From NCBI GenBank assembly GCA_944472135.2, contig OX235263.1, forward strand, positions 22,621,379 to 22,685,378: a stretch of 64,000 bases of DNA. The letters are read 5' to 3'. Shown one piece after another: positions 35,091-46,129 of the stretch (positions are counted from its first letter, which is position 1; each line of letters starts with the position of its first letter). The position numbers were made by a program, and so were the translations under genes. This DNA is from Trichobilharzia regenti (lineage: Eukaryota > Platyhelminthes > Trematoda > Strigeidida > Schistosomatidae). Under the pieces are notes generated by a model, which was not told where the DNA came from, made no database searches, and saw only the letters and a program-made list of their open reading frames with translations.

Positions 35091-35493
35091 ATGATGCCAA
35101 CTACTGCTTGACGGCAGATAGGATGTCTGGAAATTATGAGAATGTTCAAACACCGCTAAATACCACCACTGCACAGTTATCTCTTCAAAATCCTAACTGC
35201 CTGCGACATAATGGCACTTAGTTTCGGAGTTGAGGCCGTATGTAACCCAGTTGATCTCGTCAATCCCGTTTCACCAAGCCCTGTTTCTGGAGAAGGAAAT
35301 TTGGCAGCCTTGATATATTCCTGTTTCGTTGGTTTTGTAGTATTTGTAGTGGTAAATAATTCCCAAAAATCATTGAACAGAGCAATCATCCCTCAAACTA
35401 GGATGCTGCCCTTCAGTGTCTAAGTCATCTTGTTTAGCTGACGGCTCACGGTCAAGCATCCAGGCAATTTCGAGTCCGACAACTCTAAGAAAA

Positions 35494-35837
35494 TGTATAT
35501 GTCCAGCTCTTACTACGCTGGACCTCACGCTGTCCCCACAAGACTTTCGGAAGCAACTTTTAATAACCCACACGAAAAACCAAAACACGTATTGGCGACT
35601 CGGGAATCCTTTATTCTTACGCCAATATGTAACCAACAATAAGGTTATTACACACAAGGTCTAAGAATAAATGTTATAACAACAAATCACAATAATACTT
35701 CTGATGGTTTTTTATCTTCCTGTGAACAGCGAACGATGAGACGATGACTGGTGTATTGATGACTCCCGCGAACAATATAGAGTTGGGTTTGAGCAAACAA
35801 CCATGAATTGATGGTTCAATGTTCAACTTCATTGACA
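35494..35837 (-). mobile_element. 3' LTR of element A (left arm)
   Basis: Mirror of 45383-45726. See the right-arm entry for boundaries. Confidence 0.8.
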
Positions 35838-36519
35838 CTCCCCGCCAATAAAGGGATCCATCGCTTTTTTCCATCACGACCAGAACACGTTAACTTGGAT
35901 GACGTTGCGATAACCTGGGTCACACGGACAGAGATGAAATGGAAAACAAACAGCAAAGTCAACACACCACAGGCATATCCACAGCACAATCTCACACATG
36001 GAAGACGACCTACGCCTTCCAGTTAAAGGCATCCTCTTGACATCTCGCGGCACAATCGCCACTTGCCAGAATGACTCTTGCAGAATGCAACGTGACCATA
36101 GAAGCACCTCATGATACTCTTCGAACATCCTCTTATCTACTCACTACCAATTACCACTGCGATCGCTTGTCACTCATTCTGCCTCAATTCTAGTGACGGT
36201 GATGTATGCAAGCCTCAGTCGTCTACACTCCCGCTCCTCGGCGTGTGGAACCACAGGTAACAACTATCTCCGTGTGCATTTCATTCTCAGCACTACCCTC
36301 CCCGGCGTACACGACCCATCTGCTGTCTTTAACATCAATCAATTCATTCACGGATGTAGAAGACTAGAAACAACTTCAGAAGTAAGCACGACGAAAATTT
36401 TAACAAAATTACGTAATAACAACAAGGTACGAAAACAACAAGTAAACGCGGTGCATCCAAAAACACCAATTGACATGACACACCACACATGTATACAAAC
36501 AGTACACATAACCTCGCAG

Positions 36520-36983
36520 ATCGTGTCTCGATGGAATTTCTTTGAAGAATCGCAGGACTTGCACTAGTACACCTGCAACCCTTCTCAGGTTGACGATTGT
36601 AAGTTGTGGAATGTCCGGACACAAACAAGATTAATCAATAATTACAATAATTGGAACCCACTCAATTACTTAACAAAAACATATGTACAATCAATACATC
36701 AAATGTTGTGGATTCTGGCTTGACGAACTACCCTTGAAGAACTGTAGGACTTACACCAGTACACCTACATTCCTTCTCAAGTTGACGATCCAAGAGTAGT
36801 ATGGTCCGAATACAAATGTAATTAACCAACAGAAAGATGACAGATGATACCAATTCAGTATATACAACATGAACATATGTACAAAATCACACACCAAGCA
36901 CGTTAGGCTGCTTATTGATGCGCTACCCTTTGAAGAATTGTAGGAATTACAGCAGTACGCCTACAGCCCTTCTCAGGTTGACG
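36520..36983 (-). repeat. Tandem ~194-bp structured repeat, 3 units (left arm)
   Basis: Mirror of 44237-44700; unit starts correspond to 36983, 36787 and 36595 on the minus strand. Confidence 0.85.
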
Positions 36984-37605
36984 CTCTAGGTTGGAAAATC
37001 GTCGCAGAGTTCATTTGCTGACTTCCCTCTATCAGCTTTATCCTCAAATCTGAACGGTAACACGCTCATGTCATTGTATCGTAGAATATAGATGACGAAC
37101 AAATACACGACATATCTCATCAACCAAGTATAGAAACAGAGTAATTTACACCAAAGAAAATAACATCCAAATAGTAACTTGAAACTTGAAATGCCTTTGT
37201 TCGTGCAAGTCCTTTTAACAAATAATCTCTCGTACACAGTTGGCCTATCCTCACTAAACTGACCAATATCTTTCGTCCCTTCTAACGGACCGATACTAGC
37301 ACAGTCACAGTACGAGAAACTTGAGTTCATGGAGGTCTCTGTCATTGTGGATGACGAAACTAACGAAGACTAAGTGACACAAGTTGATGAAGTTAGCGGT
37401 GGATCAGAAGCTGTTGTTGTTCGGGTTTCAGAAAGTTGTCTAACTGCAAGATTACCACCACTGTTGTCTTTTACCAGCAGCTCCGGTTTAGCACTATCAT
37501 CTGATGATAGGTGGGCTACACGCTGATCAAGTACACTGACGGTTTGACAAGTATGCATTCCTTCTGCAACTGCATCTGCATTTAATTCTACTTCACGTTT
37601 AAGTT

Positions 37606-37682
37606 AATAATAATAATAATAATAATAGTATATTCTCATTTTGTACATGAGAGACGCCAGTTTACAGGCATCATCAATATGA
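37606..37682 (-). mobile_element. 77-bp CR1-like 3' tail insertion unique to the left arm
   Basis: The minus strand reads GATGCCTGTAAACTGGC, CATGTACAAAATGAGAATAT, then (ATT)n, the 3'-end pattern seen at 30326-30400. The right arm has AAGTTGTACAG where this arm has AAGTT-insert-TACAG, a net 76-base gain. This is a severely 5'-truncated retrotransposon end. No clear target duplication is visible. Confidence 0.75.
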
Positions 37683-38046
37683 TACAGAACCTTTGTTTAA
37701 CTCAGCAGTAGTAGGGATTCCCCTCATCTCATCATGATCAAACAAAGATCAATCTGCACTATCATGATCATTATTACAAATATCCAGTTTACCTCCGTTT
37801 GTATGATCAAATTCATCATTTTCAAACTGCTTATTAACAGCGGTAGACAATTTTGGTTCCTCCTCACAAATCCTCAAAGGTTTTATACCTTCGCTCTGAC
37901 TAGTAATAACTTGTAAACTTGTGGAGTCAGAACTCCACTCTGAAGCAGTAACTCTATTCTGTGACACTATTCAACAATGGCTTACCAGTTGCGACTACAG
38001 ACTTCTTCACCGCACCGTTATCGTCACACAATTCGGAGTCAGATCG

Positions 38047-39031
38047 TTATGAGGCTGATATCACATTAACCTTACCGCTAAACTTGGTCAGTTGTCCACA
38101 GTTCGCTTTTGTATCCACTTCTTGCAGACTCGTAAAACACAACCGTGTTTGTCTCGCAACTTGTAACCTATCTGTTGGGGATGTCCCACGAAAGATGTTA
38201 CACCCACTGAGTTTATATATATTACTAGACATCATAGAGCCCTCTTGATATCCACTTCTCTGAGACCCCTTCGTCATAAATGATTGCGTTTTGCCCTCAG
38301 ACTGCTCTATTCTAGGGGTGAGATGCAATAGACTGGCAAACTTGCTCATAGATTGATTGACGCTATCTTTTACCAGTTTCAGGATATCATCGAACTTTGG
38401 TTCGACACCTTCATGCTCCATACGGGAGCTTATCTTCACCCACTTCCTTTGCAGTCGAGTAGGTAGGCGTCTTGCTATTACTTCTAGTATAAAACTCGAG
38501 TTGAGGTCACTCATGCAATTCATCGAAATCGACGAATTCTTGTAAGTCAACAGATTATCCAACAACTCAGAGAGTGCATTGGAGTCATCTTGTAATTGAC
38601 CACCATTACCCTTAACAGCCTCGAATACGTTCCTTACAATCATCAAAGACCTTCCGAATCTTTGACGCAGGATACGCATCGCCTCAGTATATCCTTCGTT
38701 TAGGGGCATAACCCTACAGCACTGTATAGCTAGCTCTTGCAGCAACTCCAGTGCAGTACCTCATCAAATACACCAACTTCATTTCATCATTCATTGCACA
38801 CCCACTCAACATGACTTGAAACTCCCTTACAAACTGTGGATAGTCAGCTGGGTTTCCGTCGAAACAGTGAGGCTCATATTTAAAATTCCTATTATCCCTG
38901 GACGGCGAAACATGGACATCAATCTTATCCTGTTTAACATCACACACATCATTACATATAACAGGCAACTCAGCATTTCTTACTTTCCTGTCTGCTTCCA
39001 AAACGCTTTGTCCTTCCTTTGACCTAGGCAT
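38047..39031 (-). pseudogene. BEL/Pao-type gag of element A (left arm)
   Basis: Mirror of 42265-43249; the same frameshift is present. Confidence 0.8.
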
Positions 39032-39130
39032 TATTGAACTTGAGCAAACAATCCAGAAAAGTTTTGGATAACACTTGTCGAAAAAAGACGGGCAGACACG
39101 AGGAAAAGGAACGGAAACTATCAGAAGCCC

Positions 39131-39446
39131 CTACTACGCTGGACCTCACGCTGTCCCCACAAGACTTTCGGAAGCAACTTTTAATAACCCACACGAAAAA
39201 CCAAAACACGTATTGGCGACTCGGGAATCCTTTATTCTTACGCCAATATGTAACCAACAATAAGGTTATTACATACAAGGTCTAAGAATAAATGTTATAA
39301 CAACAAATCACAATAATACTTCTGATGGTTTTTTATCTTCCTGTGAACAGCGAACGATGAGACGATGACTGGTGTATTGATGACTCCCGCGAACAATATA
39401 GAGTTGGGTTTGAGCAAACAACCATGAATTGATAGTTTAATCTTCA
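39131..39446 (-). mobile_element. 5' LTR of element A, truncated (left arm)
   Basis: Mirror of 41850-42165. Confidence 0.7.
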
Positions 39447-39581
39447 TCTAGATTGAGAAATATATCTATCATATATTTAGCTGTCTAAACATTATCAACT
39501 GCTAGATAATCTACGATTTAGCATTATAGCATTCTTGATCATGCCTGTGAAAATGACATGCATTTTCATGCAAATTTACAT

Positions 39582-40125
39582 TTATATGAAATATATGCAT
39601 TGTACTTTATACTGAGTCGAAAGCAGATGTGTAATCTGGGAAGGTGCAGTGAACAAATTTTGCCCCTTTCCTAAGCTCAAGACAATATTATGATACAAGC
39701 CTGCAGCTGCATCTAAAGTAATTCTACTGTGTTTATAGGCGAAATATTTGGGATCGTTAAACGCTTTAAATGAAAGTTGAAGATCAAGTGCGAGTAACTT
39801 TTCCATATTTTTTAGAAAAGGAGAGGTAATAGTAGTTGATCTAAATTTAATACATGTTCCAGTATTTGATTTAGGTATAGGTACAATTTTCATATACTTC
39901 CAAACGGCTGGCACGGCATTTCTGGAAAAAGATTCGTTAAATATGTCGGTGAGAGGATAACATAAGATATCTGCACACTTTTTAAGAATAAAACTAGGCA
40001 AACCATCCGGACCTAGGATTCAAGAAGGGTTCAGAGACTGCAGACATTTTAGAACGTCATTTGTATTAAAACTAGGGAAGCAGTATTCATTAACGCTTGT
40101 AACACTGGAAAGTTTGGCATTTCTG
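39582..40125 (-). pseudogene. Non-LTR reverse transcriptase N-terminal fragment (left arm)
   Basis: Mirror of 41171-41714; reads GPDGLPSFILKKCADILCYP and VWKYMKIVPIPKSN. Confidence 0.75.
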
Positions 40126-40136
40126 GGAGAATGCAT

Positions 40137-40434
40137 CAACTCCAGTGCAGTACCTCATCAAATACATCAATTTCAATCCATCACTTAATAGAAAACTATT
40201 CAGCATGATATCAAACTCCTTTACAAACTGTAAACAATCAACCGGGTTTCCATCAATACACCGTGGTTCAAATCTAGGGAGTTTGATGTTCCTATTATCC
40301 CTGGACGGCGAAACAGTAACATCAACCATGTCATGCTTAACATCAGACACATCGTTACAAGTAACAGACAAGTCACCATGACTTACTTTCCTGTTTGCAT
40401 CCAAGACACTCTGTCCCTTCTTTGACCCAGGCAT
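40137..40434 (-). pseudogene. Gag 5' part of element B in the palindrome spacer
   Basis: The minus strand starts MPGSKKGQSVLDANRKV and contains SPSRDNRNIKLPRFEPRC, DGNPVDCLQFVKEFDIML and LMYLMRYCTGV, aligning along its length with gag of element A (MPRSKEGQSVLEADRKV, DGNPADYPQFVREFQVML, LVYLMRYCTGV). Unlike A, it keeps the LPRFEP tract typical of the DUF1759-type gag of BEL/Pao elements. After V of YCTGV the frame runs across 40136/40137 into the non-LTR sequence of the left arm, so the gag is broken at the inner palindrome junction. Confidence 0.8.
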
Positions 40435-40598
40435 TGTTGAAATTGACCCAATTCCAAAAACGTTCCAGATATTGCTTGTTCAAAGAGGACTTGACCGGCA
40501 CCAGGAAAGATGAACGGTGACTATCCAAACTGTCACCAGCGGTCCAAAACCGTCGAAAACTGACTTCACCGTCGGAAACTGATTTCACCGTCAGAAAC

Positions 40599-40969
40599 TG
40601 TCAGCCACGTCTCGTAAACCGTTAATGCCCAGCTCTTGCTACGCTGGGCCTCACGCTGTCCCTTGAAGTTTCTCAGAAACGCTTAGTACCAACGGACGCA
40701 AAACCAAAACACCGATTGGTGACTCGAGAATTCTTTATTGTAAAACCAACATGTAGCTAACTTTACAACTAAGCTTTACAACTAAGGTCTATGAACAAAT
40801 ACTACAATAATAAATCACAATATTATTTCTGACCGTTGTCTCCTGACTTCTTTCTGAACAGAGACCGATGAGACGATGACTGGTGTATTGATTCCTCCGC
40901 GAAAATTGGGGAAGTTGGTTTTGAGCAAACAACCATGAATTAATCGTTCAATCTTCAACTACATTGACA
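40599..40969 (-). mobile_element. 5' LTR of element B (spacer)
   Basis: 371-bp LTR, TGTCAATGTAG to GTGGCTGACA on the minus strand. It is closely related to the solo LTR and more distantly to the LTRs of element A. An internal near-duplication TTGTAAAGCTTAGTTGTAAAG accounts for its extra length. The LTR is followed by a leader and then gag B, the normal order for a 5' LTR. Confidence 0.85.
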
Positions 40970-41170
40970 GTAACATAAGTTTTAAAAGAATTGACATCCT
41001 AATTAGATCTGAAATGCACAGGTTGAATTGAATTTACAACCAAAAGTATATATCTCATAAAATGCCTATGATATATGGAAACTTAAAAAACTCACTGGTG
41101 GTAAGCAGATGAACAATATTCCTTATTGCTTTGATGTGTGTACACTAAACAGGTCTTTCATGCATTCTCC

Positions 41171-41714
41171 CAGAAATGCCAAACTTTCCAGTGTTACAAG
41201 CGTTAATGAATACTGCTTCCCTAGTTTTAATACAAATGACGTTCTAAAATGTCTGCAGTCTCTGAACCCTTCTTGAATCCTAGGTCCGGATGGTTTGCCT
41301 AGTTTTATTCTTAAAAAGTGTGCAGATATCTTATGTTATCCTCTCACCGACATATTTAACGAATCTTTTTCCAGAAATGCCGTGCCAGCCGTTTGGAAGT
41401 ATATGAAAATTGTACCTATACCTAAATCAAATACTGGAACATGTATTAAATTTAGATCAACTACTATTACCTCTCCTTTTCTAAAAAATATGGAAAAGTT
41501 ACTCGCACTTGATCTTCAACTTTCATTTAAAGCGTTTAACGATCCCAAATATTTCGCCTATAAACACAGTAGAATTACTTTAGATGCAGCTGCAGGCTTG
41601 TATCATAATATTGTCTTGAGCTTAGGAAAGGGGCAAAATTTGTTCACTGCACCTTCCCAGATTACACATCTGCTTTCGACTCAGTATAAAGTACAATGCA
41701 TATATTTCATATAA
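41171..41714 (+). pseudogene. Non-LTR reverse transcriptase N-terminal fragment (right arm)
   Basis: After a frameshift near 41275 the frame 41295-41714 follows GPDGLPSFILKKCADILCYP with SRNAVPAVWKYMKIVPIPKS, the start of a jockey/CR1-type RT domain (block 0/1). It ends about 50 residues before the catalytic core, where an inverted CR1-like 3' end (41700-41830) is joined. Confidence 0.75.
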
Positions 41715-41849
41715 ATGTAAATTTGCATGAAAATGCATGTCATTTTCACAGGCATGATCAAGAATGCTATAATGCTAAATCGTAGATTATCTAGCAGTTG
41801 ATAATGTTTAGACAGCTAAATATATGATAGATATATTTCTCAATCTAGA

Positions 41850-42165
41850 TGAAGATTAAACTATCAATTCATGGTTGTTTGCTCAAACCCAACTCTATAT
41901 TGTTCGCGGGAGTCATCAATACACCAGTCATCGTCTCATCGTTCGCTGTTCACAGGAAGATAAAAAACCATCAGAAGTATTATTGTGATTTGTTGTTATA
42001 ACATTTATTCTTAGACCTTGTATGTAATAACCTTATTGTTGGTTACATATTGGCGTAAGAATAAAGGATTCCCGAGTCGCCAATACGTGTTTTGGTTTTT
42101 CGTGTGGGTTATTAAAAGTTGCTTCCGAAAGTCTTGTGGGGACAGCGTGAGGTCCAGCGTAGTAG
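41850..42165 (+). mobile_element. 5' LTR of element A, 5'-truncated (right arm)
   Basis: From about ATCAATTCATGG (41864) to CAGCGTAGTA (about 42164) it is nearly identical to 45404-45710; I saw one substitution (GTATGTAATAA against GTGTGTAATAA). The first ~20 bases (TGTCAATG...) are replaced by sequence joined to the CR1-like end. LTR identity this high points to a young insertion or to conversion. Confidence 0.75.
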
Positions 42166-42264
42166 GGGCTTCTGATAGTTTCCGTTCCTTTTCCTCGTGT
42201 CTGCCCGTCTTTTTTCGACAAGTGTTATCCAAAACTTTTCTGGATTGTTTGCTCAAGTTCAATA

Positions 42265-43249
42265 ATGCCTAGGTCAAAGGAAGGACAAAGCGTTTTGGAA
42301 GCAGACAGGAAAGTAAGAAATGCTGAGTTGCCTGTTATATGTAATGATGTGTGTGATGTTAAACAGGATAAGATTGATGTCCATGTTTCGCCGTCCAGGG
42401 ATAATAGGAATTTTAAATATGAGCCTCACTGTTTCGACGGAAACCCAGCTGACTATCCACAGTTTGTAAGGGAGTTTCAAGTCATGTTGAGTGGGTGTGC
42501 AATGAATGATGAAATGAAGTTGGTGTATTTGATGAGGTACTGCACTGGAGTTGCTGCAAGAGCTAGCTATACAGTGCTGTAGGGTTATGCCCCTAAACGA
42601 AGGATATACTGAGGCGATGCGTATCCTGCGTCAAAGATTCGGAAGGTCTTTGATGATTGTAAGGAACGTATTCGAGGCTGTTAAGGGTAATGGTGGTCAA
42701 TTACAAGATGACTCCAATGCACTCTCTGAGTTGTTGGATAATCTGTTGACTTACAAGAATTCGTCGATTTCGATGAATTGCATGAGTGACCTCAACTCGA
42801 GTTTTATACTAGAAGTAATAGCAAGACGCCTACCTACTCGACTGCAAAGGAAGTGGGTGAAGATAAGCTCCCGTATGGAGCATGAAGGTGTCGAACCAAA
42901 GTTCGATGATATCCTGAAACTGGTAAAAGATAGCGTCAATCAATCTATGAGCAAGTTTGCCAGTCTATTGCATCTCACCCCTAGAATAGAGCAGTCTGAG
43001 GGCAAAACGCAATCATTTATGACGAAGGGGTCTCAGAGAAGTGGATATCAAGAGGGCTCTATGATGTCTAGTAATATATATAAACTCAGTGGGTGTAACA
43101 TCTTTCGTGGGACATCCCCAACAGATAGGTTACAAGTTGCGAGACAAACACGGTTGTGTTTTACGAGTCTGCAAGAAGTGGATACAAAAGCGAACTGTGG
43201 ACAACTGACCAAGTTTAGCGGTAAGGTTAATGTGATATCAGCCTCATAA
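42265..43249 (+). pseudogene. BEL/Pao-type gag of element A, frameshifted (right arm)
   Basis: Gag structural protein of an LTR retrotransposon with a DUF1759-like domain. The first frame 42265-42582 carries SPSRDNRNF, FDGNPADYPQFVREFQVML and YLMRYCTGVAARA. The second frame 42551-43249 continues IQCCRVMPLNEGYTEAMRIL, RFGRSLMIVRNVFEAVKG and LPTRLQRKWVKI. The switch lies at a duplicated AGCT (AGCTAGCT, about 42562-42569), a +4 change. The zinc-knuckle region has decayed: LCFTSLQEVDTKANC replaces the usual LCF-x-C-L...GH...C. It stops at 43249, with remnants in other frames to 43850. No protease, RT or integrase follows, so the element is non-autonomous. Confidence 0.8.
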
Positions 43250-43328
43250 CGATCTGACTCCGAATTGTGTGACGATAACGGTGCGGTGAAGAAGTCTGTA
43301 GTCGCAACTGGTAAGCCATTGTTGAATA

Positions 43329-44234
43329 GTGTCACAGAATAGAGTTACTGCTTCAGAGTGGAGTTCTGACTCCACAAGTTTACAAGTTATTACTAGTCAG
43401 AGCGAAGGTATAAAACCTTTGAGGATTTGTGAGGAGGAACCAAAATTGTCTACCGCTGTTAATAAGCAGTTTGAAAATGATGAATTTGATCATACAAACG
43501 GAGGTAAACTGGATATTTGTAATAATGATCATGATAGTGCAGATTGATCTTTGTTTGATCATGATGAGATGAGGGGAATCCCTACTACTGCTGAGTTAAA
43601 CAAAGGTTCTGTACAACTTAAACGTGAAGTAGAATTAAATGCAGATGCAGTTGCAGAAGGAATGCATACTTGTCAAACCGTCAGTGTACTTGATCAGCGT
43701 GTAGCCCACCTATCATCAGATGATAGTGCTAAACCGGAGCTGCTGGTAAAAGACAACAGTGGTGGTAATCTTGCAGTTAGACAACTTTCTGAAACCCGAA
43801 CAACAACAGCTTCTGATCCACCGCTAACTTCATCAACTTGTGTCACTTAGTCTTCGTTAGTTTCGTCATCCACAATGACAGAGACCTCCATGAACTCAAG
43901 TTTCTCGTACTGTGACTGTGCTAGTATCGGTCCGTTAGAAGGGACGAAAGATATTGGTCAGTTTAGTGAGGATAGGCCAACTGTGTACGAGAGATTATTT
44001 GTTAAAAGGACTTGCACGAACAAAGGCATTTCAAGTTTCAAGTTACTATTTGGATGTTATTTTCTTTGGTGTAAATTACTCTGTTTCTATACTTGGTTGA
44101 TGAGATATGTCGTGTATTTGTTCGTCATCTATATTCTACGATACAATGACATGAGCGTGTTACCGTTCAGATTTGAGGATAAAGCTGATAGAGGGAAGTC
44201 AGCAAATGAACTCTGCGACGATTTTCCAACCTAG
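43329..44234 (+). pseudogene. Post-gag ORF remnants of element A (43329-43547, 43551-43850, 43875-44234)
   Basis: Three successive ORFs in different frames. The first two are acidic and low in hydrophobics. The third (119 codons) contains a hydrophobic run (FLWCKLLCFYTWLMRYVVYL) that could span a membrane. None matches a pol motif. They may be decayed gag C-terminus or an unknown accessory ORF. The 77-bp insertion of the other arm falls between the first and second. Confidence 0.4.
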
Positions 44235-44236
44235 AG

Positions 44237-44700
44237 CGTCAACCTGAGAAGGGCTGTAGGCGTACTGCTGTAATTCCTACAATTCTTCAAAGGGTAGCGC
44301 ATCAATAAGCAGCCTAACGTGCTTGGTGTGTGATTTTGTACATATGTTCATGTTGTATATACTGAATTGGTATCATCTGTCATCTTTCTGTTGGTTAATT
44401 ACATTTGTATTCGGACCATACTACTCTTGGATCGTCAACTTGAGAAGGAATGTAGGTGTACTGGTGTAAGTCCTACAGTTCTTCAAGGGTAGTTCGTCAA
44501 GCCAGAATCCACAACATTTGATGTATTGATTGTACATATGTTTTTGTTAAGTAATTGAGTGGGTTCCAATTATTGTAATTATTGATTAATCTTGTTTGTG
44601 TCCGGACATTCCACAACTTACAATCGTCAACCTGAGAAGGGTTGCAGGTGTACTAGTGCAAGTCCTGCGATTCTTCAAAGAAATTCCATCGAGACACGAT
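44237..44700 (+). repeat. Tandem ~194-bp structured repeat, 3 units (right arm)
   Basis: Unit starts at 44237, 44433 and 44625 (spacings 196 and 192; the third is partial). Each unit opens CGTCAAC(C/T)TGAGAAGG and carries a hairpin: GTAGG/CCTAC in units 1 (44256-44260/44276-44280) and 2 (44452-44456/44472-44476), GCAGG/CCTGC in unit 3 (44644-44648/44664-44668). The loop has the form GTACTnnTGYAA(G/T)T, and TTCTTCAA closes an outer stem with the opening bases. Later shared blocks are TGTACATATGTT and TCGGACCAT/TCCGGACATT. It lies between gag and the 3' LTR. Confidence 0.85.
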
Positions 44701-45382
44701 CTGCGAGGTTATGTGTACTGTTTGTATACATGTGTGGTGTGTCATGTCAATTGGTGTTTTTGGATGCACCGCGTTTACTTGTTGTTTTCGTACCTTGTTG
44801 TTATTACGTAATTTTGTTAAAATTTTCGTCGTGCTTACTTCTGAAGTTGTTTCTAGTCTTCTACATCCGTGAATGAATTGATTGATGTTAAAGACAGCAG
44901 ATGGGTCGTGTACGCCGGGGAGGGTAGTGCTGAGAATGAAATGCACACGGAGATAGTTGTTACCTGTGGTTCCACACGCCGAGGAGCGGGAGTGTAGACG
45001 ACTGAGGCTTGCATACATCACCGTCACTAGAATTGAGGCAGAATGAGTGACAAGCGATCGCAGTGGTAATTGGTAGTGAGTAGATAAGAGGATGTTCGAA
45101 GAGTATCATGAGGTGCTTCTATGGTCACGTTGCATTCTGCAAGAGTCATTCTGGCAAGTGGCGATTGTGCCGCGAGATGTCAAGAGGATGCCTTTAACTG
45201 GAAGGCGTAGGTCGTCTTCCATGTGTGAGATTGTGCTGTGGATATGCCTGTGGTGTGTTGACTTTGCTGTTTGTTTTCCATTTCATCTCTGTCCGTGTGA
45301 CCCAGGTTATCGCAACGTCATCCAAGTTAACGTGTTCTGGTCGTGATGGAAAAAAGCGATGGATCCCTTTATTGGCGGGGAG

Positions 45383-45726
45383 TGTCAATGAAGTTGAACA
45401 TTGAACCATCAATTCATGGTTGTTTGCTCAAACCCAACTCTATATTGTTCGCGGGAGTCATCAATACACCAGTCATCGTCTCATCGTTCGCTGTTCACAG
45501 GAAGATAAAAAACCATCAGAAGTATTATTGTGATTTGTTGTTATAACATTTATTCTTAGACCTTGTGTGTAATAACCTTATTGTTGGTTACATATTGGCG
45601 TAAGAATAAAGGATTCCCGAGTCGCCAATACGTGTTTTGGTTTTTCGTGTGGGTTATTAAAAGTTGCTTCCGAAAGTCTTGTGGGGACAGCGTGAGGTCC
45701 AGCGTAGTAAGAGCTGGACATATACA
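45383..45726 (+). mobile_element. 3' LTR of element A (right arm)
   Basis: Preceded by a purine-rich GGCGGGGAG (plus-strand primer candidate), it begins TGTCAATGAAG. The likely end is GGACATATACA at 45726, giving 344 bp, close to the 346-bp solo LTR. Contains AATAAA in GAATAAAGGATTCC. Confidence 0.8.
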
Positions 45727-46129
45727 TTTTCTTAGAGTTGTCGGACTCGAAATTGCCTGGATGCTTGACCGTGAGCCGTCAGCTAAACAAGATGACTTAG
45801 ACACTGAAGGGCAGCATCCTAGTTTGAGGGATGATTGCTCTGTTCAATGATTTTTGGGAATTATTTACCACTACAAATACTACAAAACCAACGAAACAGG
45901 AATATATCAAGGCTGCCAAATTTCCTTCTCCAGAAACAGGGCTTGGTGAAACGGGATTGACGAGATCAACTGGGTTACATACGGCCTCAACTCCGAAACT
46001 AAGTGCCATTATGTCGCAGGCAGTTAGGATTTTGAAGAGATAACTGTGCAGTGGTGGTATTTAGCGGTGTTTGAACATTCTCATAATTTCCAGACATCCT
46101 ATCTGCCGTCAAGCAGTAGTTGGCATCAT
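45727..46129 (+). other. Unassigned segment between two LTRs, 70-codon ORF at 45831-46043
   Basis: Frame 45831-46043 reads FNDFWELFTTTNTTKPTKQE and a threonine-rich tail. An adjoining frame (45716-45850) reads AWMLDREPSAKQDDLD. I cannot assign either to a family. Present in mirror image at 35091-35493. Confidence 0.3.

Larger units (their letters stand above)
33583..40136. repeat. Left arm of the large palindrome
   Basis: Reverse complement of 41160-47637. Position pairs sum to 81220 outside about 37605 and to 81296 inside about 37683, so the arms are colinear except for 76 extra bases in this arm. More than twenty ORF translations are identical between arms. The outer edge is GTTTCATTACAT (33583), with one mismatch at about 33595. 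The inner edge is ATGCAT (40131-40136), itself a palindrome. Confidence 0.95.
40137..41159. other. Palindrome spacer, 1023 bp
   Basis: Single-copy between the arms. From left to right: gag B 5' part (minus), 5' leader, LTR B (minus), then about 190 bases that read as the linker upstream of the non-LTR RT in the right arm. The right inner edge is therefore continuous with its element, whereas the left inner edge is a junction. Confidence 0.85.

Noticed and set aside
36986..37345. 119-codon ORF with a hydrophobic segment as a candidate membrane-protein gene
   Set aside because: It lies inside the LTR element in both palindrome arms, with no splice or family evidence; treated as an element remnant.
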